A stretch of DNA of 64,000 nt from Gonocerus acuteangulatus (lineage: Eukaryota > Arthropoda > Insecta > Hemiptera > Coreidae). Under the pieces are notes generated by a model, which saw only the letters and a program-made list of their open reading frames with translations, did not search any database and was not told the DNA's origin. Shown here piece by piece: positions 58,720 through 64,000 of this stretch. The DNA is taken from positions 80,296,214 through 80,360,213 of the forward strand of contig OX328126.1 in assembly GCA_946811695.1 (NCBI GenBank). The letters are read 5' to 3'. The stretch's first letter is position 1. Each line of letters starts with the position of its first letter. Both the position numbers and the translations under genes were made by a program.

Positions 58720-59705
58720 CAGGCTCAAAAATGGTCCAATTTTGATGAAATCTTTCGTATAATTTTAAAGGTCAATTTCTTTAGCCACCGGAATCCGCCC
58801 AACGGAACACGGTTATCGGAGTGAAATTCGCGCGAACGAAATCCTAACTTCAAAAATTCCAGTAAATACGCTTGCAGGTTTTCTTTTTATAGGTTCTCTA
58901 ACTTACGAATATGAATAAAACCATTACTCAACCCTCTTATTGACCAGATCAATTCTCCATCTAATGATGGGTTAGGCTCAGGAATTGCAATCACTCACCA
59001 TTCAGCGCCAATATTGCCAAAATAATAGGACGCCAGATATTTCCATTAGAGAGACTCCAGACATCTGCGGACGGATATTCGAGTTCGTAGATGTATACTT
59101 AAGTGTTGGTTTGGTGCAAAATGGTTATTTTTCGATTTTTCAAAGTGATATATGAAACAGTTTACGAGAAGAGTTGATAAAACTACTTTTCCCAACTAAT
59201 TTTCACTTCCAGTTCAAAGTTGTTCCAGACATTGCACTAAGATATTTTAATTTTGGTCGCGTTTGAATATATCAATAACGGTTAGGAAATCCTGGTAAGC
59301 GGAAGGTAACCGGTCAAAAGCTTACTAAATTTTCTACAAAAATGATGCTGAAGCAATTTCGATGGGGCGGTTTGAATTGGAGAAATAAGCGTTTACTACC
59401 TCGATGGTGTTAATTTTGTTCCTTGGAGCGGGTTTTTGTATCTGTTCCCCTCACGTTTTAATTCTTTTTTTAAAGTACATTTAGCAAAATGAGTATTTTA
59501 GTAAAGGTATGGAAATGAGAAACGTATTGGCAAAAGTGTTTTCCTATAGCGACCGTTGAGAACGAGAATGTAGTAATTTCCGCTTAGGATACTGTCAGTT
59601 TCTGTAGTGTCGCCAAAAATCATTTCATATTTTTCACGAAAGATCAAAACTATATGAACGGAAACGCGCTACGATGACGCAGTTCCTGCGAGTTGGACTT
59701 TTTGT
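58720..59705 (+). mobile_element. Family Y, longest copy with its end
   Basis: Starts with CAGGCTCAAAAATGGTCCAA and carries AAAGGTCAATTTCTTTAGCC, CGCCCAACGGAACACGG and ATTCGCGCGAACGAAATCC. It ends GGAAACGCGCTACGATGACG then CAGTTCCTGCGAGTTGGACT. It is interrupted at about 58930-59147 by the duplicated block described at 55582-55800. Similarity to the Helitron bodies is clear, but the termini differ. Confidence 0.7.
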
Positions 59706-60394
59706 TTTGAAAGGATAGCCCTGTACACGCCAAAAATCAGAGTAGGGAATGTGGAGGAAAGGACTCAGTATGTCGTCCTGTGCAACACCAATTCTCGTGT
59801 ATTTTCGTTTTCGCTTAGAGACTCCCTACATTAAGAAGTGAAGCCCATGTAGGTGAGCAATAACTTCCAAGGCAAACAGAATTGGTTTAGCCATGTCGTT
59901 AGCTTGCCAAATTGTTGTTCCAATTTACGCCCTGCAGTTTAAAATAATAGCGCTCTCAGAACCTAGAATGAACCATCGAGTTATGAGCTGGTTATCGATG
60001 TAGATTCCGTCGACCCCAGATGTTGAGCACGTTCTGAGATTTTCCTCCTTCCATTCTCCCAAACAGCCAAGAAAAAAACATAAACAATTAATCGATAAAT
60101 ATATTCGCCTCTAATCGACGCCGAAATCTATTTAGGAAGTACGTCGGAATTTTCGAGAAGACTCCCACAAAGCAACAAGAATGTCTCTTTGATTTTATGA
60201 AATGTATTTTTCTTTCCAGTGTTATTATTATAATTTGTCAGTATTGTAGTATAATTTGTCAGTAATAATTAAATAGGTCGACAACCTAATTTACACTTAA
60301 ATAGATGATGAATTGCTAGTTTTAGCGTGATTCCACATCACGTAATGTCGTTGAGAAATGTCGACGTTTCAAAGTCTTTCAAATATATATATCA
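59706..60394. other. No gene recognised
   Basis: AT-rich DNA, ending in an ATCAAATCAAATCAAATCA repeat that directly precedes the SINE at 60405. Confidence 0.4.
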
Positions 60395-60404
60395 AATCAA
60401 ATCA

Positions 60405-60455
60405 AATCAGTCCCGTAACAGGCCACGAGGGCCCTGAGGGCAGATACTGTAGAGG
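60405..60455 (-). mobile_element. tRNA-derived SINE, family B, left part (split by an LTR element)
   Basis: TCAGTCCCGTAACAGGCCAC up to GCAGATACTGTAGAGG is the 3' end of family B. The continuation GAGGTATCTGATTCTTGACA is found at 62864, on the far side of the LTR element. Confidence 0.9.
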
Positions 60456-60509
60456 TGTAGCGGTTATCAGATAACCCCCCAAAAAAACACATGTTTTAAA
60501 AAAATAAAT

Positions 60510-61839
60510 TATTTATTTATTTATTTATTTATGTAGTGCTTCATTTCATGGACAATAAGCACACTAAGGTAAGTCTTCCAAGAAACCAGGGAGAACGTGA
60601 AAATTGTATTATTTTACAATTAAAATAAGAGTAAAAGTAAAATGATTAAAATAAATTTCAATTTGCAACTATAATGAATAATAACTTATTCATGGAATAA
60701 AAATGTAGTTGATTAACCTGTCTTCGGGGCCCTCATATGAGATCGTATAATCCTTTAGTTTGTAGATATGTCAAGATACTGTCTATGTACTGGCTACCTT
60801 CAGCGAGAAGTTCACACATGTTGAATGGAATAGTTGAGTCTTGTCGTCTTATGCAGTCTGTTAGAATATGTTTTATTGTCAGTTCAGTATTACAAATTTC
60901 ACATAATGGTCTCTCATGTCTTGTCATGAGGTACTCGTGAGTAAGTCTTGTATGGCCAATCCTAAGTCGAGCCAATACAACCTCCTCCCTTCTATTGGCC
61001 CGATAACTGGATGGCCAGTCTTTGACCGTATGTTTTATCGTCCGTAATTTGTTGTCCGTAAGTATCGTCCAAGAGTGTTCCCAGTTTTCCAAAATAAATG
61101 TCTTCACAGATCTGTTTATGTCTTCATGTGGAATTGGTCCGTTATCCATGTCTGTTTGTTCTGCAGCTAGTTTTGCGTGGGTGTCTGCAATCGGATTTTT
61201 CCCTAGTCCTTCATGACCAGGTAGCCAGTACAGTGTTACATGTTTGTGTAGAGAGTGTATTGTCTTAAGTATTTTTGAGAGTAATGGATGATATGTGTAT
61301 TTGTCCTGTAGTGCTTGAAGTGAACTCAGTGAGTCAGTGTAAATAACAACGTCTCGTCTGTCTGAAGTTGGTATGTTCTCCAAGCCAATAAGTATGCCGT
61401 AGAGCTCAGCTGTAAATGTACTGCAGAAATCATTTAGTCTTTTAGTTATTATGTGATCTTCTATAACAGCTGCTGCTCCCACACCTTTATTGGACTTAGA
61501 CCCATCAGTGAAGATAGAGAGTTTCTGGCTGTTTTGGACAGTGAAAGTCTTAAACATTTCCTTATAAATTAATTTTGATGTTGGGCTTAATTTATTAAAT
61601 TTTGAAAGGGTAATGTCCACATTATAACTGTTTAATAACCAAGGAGGGAAAGGGGTAGTGCCAAATGTCAGTATCTCCGTTTCGTCGAATTGTGAAATAT
61701 TATCCAGTTCTCTATATCTTACACTGAAAGGTCTCTGGGCTTGGGGTTTGGTTCTGTACAAGTCGTTATAAGGATTATCGATACTCATATGAAGGCATTC
61801 GGAGTCACACATGGCTCTGGATTTATGCATTTATAACTC
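60510..61839 (-). mobile_element. RNase H-bearing LINE, 5'-truncated, inside the 5' LTR
   Basis: The 3' end on the minus strand is a TAAATAAATAAA-type tail (60510-60530). The flanks AAAAAAATAAAT (60498-60509 and 61840-61851) are a candidate 12-bp duplication, although low complexity makes this less certain than the others in the window. It sits between the two halves of the 131-bp LTR. Confidence 0.8.
60733..61830 (-). CDS. LINE ORF2 C-terminal part: RNase H domain and zinc-knuckle-like motif
   Basis: The 365-codon frame is intact. Residues about 104-225 form an RNase H domain with all four catalytic acidic positions visible: D109 in FTDGS, E142 in TAELYG, D166 in YTDSLSSL and D216 in NPIADTHAK. 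H206 lies in the PGHEGLGKN loop. This activity removes the RNA strand of the RNA-DNA hybrid during target-primed reverse transcription. Residues 285-330 contain LARLRIGHTRLTHEYLM and a C-x2-C-x7-H-x4-C motif (C310, C313, H321, C326), usual at the end of I/jockey-related LINE ORF2 proteins. Endonuclease and reverse transcriptase are missing through 5' truncation, and an in-frame stop lies just upstream of the first ATG. Expression as such is unlikely. Confidence 0.88.
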   Translation of the reverse strand: MHKSRAMCDSECLHMSIDNPYNDLYRTKPQAQRPFSVRYRELDNISQFDETEILTFGTTPFPPWLLNSYNVDITLSKFNKLSPTSKLIYKEMFKTFTVQNSQKLSIFTDGSKSNKGVGAAAVIEDHIITKRLNDFCSTFTAELYGILIGLENIPTSDRRDVVIYTDSLSSLQALQDKYTYHPLLSKILKTIHSLHKHVTLYWLPGHEGLGKNPIADTHAKLAAEQTDMDNGPIPHEDINRSVKTFILENWEHSWTILTDNKLRTIKHTVKDWPSSYRANRREEVVLARLRIGHTRLTHEYLMTRHERPLCEICNTELTIKHILTDCIRRQDSTIPFNMCELLAEGSQYIDSILTYLQTKGLYDLI

Positions 61840-61893
61840 AAAAAAATAAATAAAACATTATTAAGTGTTCTCTCGCAATTGAAAACTGCAATT

Positions 61894-61928
61894 CATTCTT
61901 GTAAGTTGTAAATCCTATACACTTAACA
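61894..61928 (+). repeat. 3' end of the 5' LTR
   Basis: These 35 bp are repeated without change at 62829-62863, defining the right end of the LTR (…CACTTAACA). Confidence 0.92.
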
Positions 61929-61929
61929 T

Positions 61930-61943
61930 TGGTGACCCCTGAT
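61930..61943 (+). other. Probable primer-binding site
   Basis: TGGTGACCCCTGAT begins two bases after the LTR. TGG is the complement of a tRNA 3' CCA. The donor tRNA is not determined. Confidence 0.65.
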
Positions 61944-61982
61944 ATTGAACAATACTTCTGATTTCACTTCTCGCCGTTCGTC

Positions 61983-62846
61983 ATGTCCAAAAAAAACTCA
62001 TCTACGTCCGATACAGATCTCCATGAAACCCAGCCTGAGGTTAGTTTCTACCAAGGGCCGAGTTCAAGACTACCGACATTCTGGAAACAGAACCCGACTT
62101 TATGGTTCGCGACGATCGAGGCTGTATTTGCGACATCCCGCGTAACATCGAGTCTAAAAAAATTCCAGCTCGTCATACCGAATCTCGATCTGGATGTTCT
62201 CAGCCAAGTCTCAGATATCGTCCTCCAACCGACTGAGCAACCATACGAGGACCTTAAAGCTAGGCTCATCAACACGTTCGGAGAATCCGAAACACGTAGA
62301 ATTAGCAAGCTGTTAGAAGAAATGCCACTCGGAGACCAGACTCCTTCACAGCTCCTCAGAAAAATACAACAATTTGCTGGCTCCGATGTATCAAACGGAT
62401 TTATTAGCACCCTGTGGATGAAGAATTTACCCCCACGAATTCGTCCCATCCTCATTTCCACAGGCCACACTGACATCCAAAAAATGGCAGAAGTAGCCGA
62501 CAAGATCTTGGAGGTATCCCCGTCAGCTGAAACGTACGCTATTCGAGACATGTCAGAACCTCGCCCAAACAAGTCTTCCGCAACTACCACATCAGTCACG
62601 AACAGATGCGAGCACTTATCCGAAGATTTCGGAGCTCTACGCCGCGACGTAGACGAGATCCTACGCTTTCTGAAGATGAAGAACCGCGAAAGAAGCTCCA
62701 GCAGCAGCCGGAATCAAGACAATCTCCCTCGATCTCAGTCGCGCGATACCTGCTATTACCACCAGAGATTCCGCGAGAAAGCCCGACGCTGCACACAACC
62801 TTGCAACTGGAAATCCGAAGAGCTTCTTCATTCTTGTAAGTTGTAA
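61983..62846 (+). CDS. Ty3/mag-like Gag protein, fused to LTR at its end
   Basis: The 287-codon frame starts 54 bp after the 5' LTR. Residues 30-45 (LPTFWKQNPTLWFATI) begin the capsid-like region. It continues with EDLKARLINTFGESE, GDQTPSQLLRKIQQFAG and LWMKNLPPRIRPIL, the pattern of arthropod mag-like Gag. A cysteine/histidine cluster near the end, CYYHQRFREKARRCTQPC (C257, H260, C270, C274), is the usual nucleic-acid-binding tail of this group. The last five residues (HSCKL) and the stop codon are read from the 3' LTR fragment, because a deletion joined gag directly to it. Protease, reverse transcriptase, RNase H and integrase are absent. A Gag-like protein could in principle be made, but activity is unknown. 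Confidence 0.9.
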   Translation: MSKKNSSTSDTDLHETQPEVSFYQGPSSRLPTFWKQNPTLWFATIEAVFATSRVTSSLKKFQLVIPNLDLDVLSQVSDIVLQPTEQPYEDLKARLINTFGESETRRISKLLEEMPLGDQTPSQLLRKIQQFAGSDVSNGFISTLWMKNLPPRIRPILISTGHTDIQKMAEVADKILEVSPSAETYAIRDMSEPRPNKSSATTTSVTNRCEHLSEDFGALRRDVDEILRFLKMKNRERSSSSSRNQDNLPRSQSRDTCYYHQRFREKARRCTQPCNWKSEELLHSCKL

Positions 62847-62863
62847 ATCCTATACACTTAACA

Positions 62864-62925
62864 GAGGTATCTGATTCTTGACAATAAGGCACACTAGGGA
62901 GATAGTATGGTCAGTACTATGCTCC

Positions 62926-62928
<3 letters not shown>
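62864..62928 (-). mobile_element. tRNA-derived SINE, family B, right part
   Basis: GAGGTATCTGATTCTTGACA through CGAG continues the SINE begun at 60405. It then breaks off at a TA tract, so the head with Pol III boxes is missing. Confidence 0.85.

Positions 62929-62929
<1 letters not shown>

Positions 62930-62994
<65 letters not shown>
62930..62994. repeat. (TA)n microsatellite
   Basis: About 64 bp of AT/TA repeats truncating the SINE. Confidence 0.95.
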
Positions 62995-62996
<2 letters not shown>

Positions 62997-63560
62997 TGTC
63001 CCCAAAATAAACGGCCAAACTTCGGGAATCGATGCAGGATGAACAAAGAAAGGAAAAAAGTTCTTTTGCATTTTAGAATGATTTTAGAATAAACCTAACC
63101 TTCTAACAAACGCTTTATTGAGCTAAAGTACAGCATAACATGAAAAACAACAGCCTACTAACTAAAACAATAAACTACTTGGCACAATAAACGAGTGAAT
63201 AATGAAACATTTGATTAACATATGTTATACCACATGCATATTTCTCGTTTTTGCTTCGTCTACAAAAAAAATGCAAAAATCCAAAACTTCCAACCCCTCT
63301 TTTTTGAGGAATTTTTGTCATTCTTTAACCCAATTTTTAATTGGTTGTTTTTATTTGTAATTGCTTTTATCAGTACAATTAGTAATATAGAAAAGGAAGA
63401 CATGGAAATTAGAAAATTTTTGGTGATTGTGTTTTCCTAGAGACAACGTTAAGAAGCAGAAGAGTCATTTTTCGAGGTAATGGCAGAGTACCCTTGTCAT
63501 TTGCCACGAATATGGGGTCATAAAAGTATATTTCAATGTTTAATAAAAGTTTATTTCAAT
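62995..63560. other. No gene recognised; possible transposon end
   Basis: GGTGTCCCCAAAATAAACGG directly follows the TA tract and could be a TA-targeting transposon end, but no partner end was found. Downstream is AT-rich family Y-like DNA. Confidence 0.3.
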
Positions 63561-63569
63561 TATGAGCGT

Positions 63570-63640
63570 TCAAAATGACACTAGGGATAAGAACGGAACC
63601 GCACTAAGATGACGCAGTTCCTGCAAGTCGGACTTTTCTT
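63570..63640 (+). repeat. Family Y end motif
   Basis: CAAAATGACACTAGGGATAA then GATGACGCAGTTCCTGCAAG and TCGGACTTTT, nearly the same as at 33967-34035 and 59655-59705. Confidence 0.7.
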
Positions 63641-64000
63641 ATGACAGATCCCCTTTAAAGGCTGAGTGGGCCTTTGAGAGTACATAATACCAATCTCAGC
63701 CATGACTTCACGGAATGATAAATCTTTAGTATTTTTCATCAACAAAACGCTGATGATCGCATATTATTTAAACAGAAATGAATGGAATCAAACTGTATTT
63801 ACCTGCATTTATGAGCATTTTACATTTGATTCGTCGTTTGTATTGTTCATTCCCATTTACTTCTTTAATCTTATCTCCGGATATTATTTTTAATGACTGC
63901 CTTATCACTTAAGAACGACCTGCATTAGTCCTTCAAACAGAATCAGGCAATACTGAATTGGCGAATCATTATATTACTCTAATATAATTGCAAACTAATA
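63641..64000. other. No gene recognised
   Basis: A 63-codon plus-strand frame (63702-63893) without a recognisable domain; otherwise AT-rich. Confidence 0.35.

Larger units (their letters stand above)
60456..62863 (+). mobile_element. Ty3/mag-like LTR retrotransposon, internally deleted, hosting a LINE
   Basis: Flanked by the 4-bp duplication GAGG (60452-60455 and 62864-62867) inside the family B SINE. The 5' LTR begins TGTAGCGG at 60456 and ends CACTTAACA at 61928. Removing the LINE insertion and its duplication leaves a short LTR of about 131 bp. TGGTGACCCCTGAT at 61930 is a primer-binding-site-like sequence. A gag frame follows, and then only the last 35 bp of the 3' LTR (62829-62863), identical to 61894-61928. 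The whole pol region and most of the 3' LTR are deleted. Confidence 0.9.

Overview
This 64 kb window is AT-rich, gene-poor nuclear DNA of an animal, most likely an arthropod. That placement is an inference from the transposon types present: Tc1 and mariner fragments, jockey-like and RTE-like LINEs, a Ty3/mag-like gag, tRNA-derived SINEs and Helitrons. Long (TA)n tracts and complex satellites are also abundant. I found no convincing host protein-coding gene. Every long coding stretch I recognise belongs to a mobile element, and almost all are truncated.

Layout. 0-11 kb: eroded tandem repeats (about 390-1022 and 7030-8280), old LINE fragments (RNase H near 3.9-4.1 kb, reverse transcriptase near 5.2-6.1 kb) and undescribed AT-rich DNA. 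11.3-15.5 kb: a 77-bp minisatellite with a 228-bp higher-order period, two non-autonomous Helitrons of one family, and two SINEs. 17.1-25.0 kb: a Tc1-like fragment followed by a 7.4 kb satellite of about 60 units of 123/124 bp, with 495-bp and 2,226-bp higher-order structure. 25.5-45 kb: repeated copies of an element family (called X here) with an internal (TA)n tract, hosting a jockey-like LINE, a second poly(A)-tailed insertion and a 22-bp minisatellite. The same stretch holds a long-TIR DNA transposon, a degenerate tandem array, two 5S rRNA pseudogenes and several tRNA-derived SINEs. 46-50.4 kb: an RTE-like LINE insertion, two long-TIR DNA transposons with 8-bp target duplications, a second SINE family and six copies of a 59-bp repeat. 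52-60 kb: more SINEs, a mariner remnant with a jockey fragment inside it, and simple repeats. 60.4-62.9 kb: a three-level nest, in which a SINE was interrupted by a Ty3-like LTR element whose 5' LTR was interrupted by an RNase H-bearing LINE.

The window is therefore best read as a record of successive insertions. Many insertions can be delimited by target-site duplications visible in the sequence. The most informative items are the nested LTR element with a gag-to-LTR fusion, family X (possibly Helentron/HINE-like), the two Helitrons, the long-TIR family, two SINE insertions at one target, the satellite's higher-order structure and the 5S pseudogenes. Copy numbers elsewhere in the genome, expression and species identity cannot be judged from the sequence alone.
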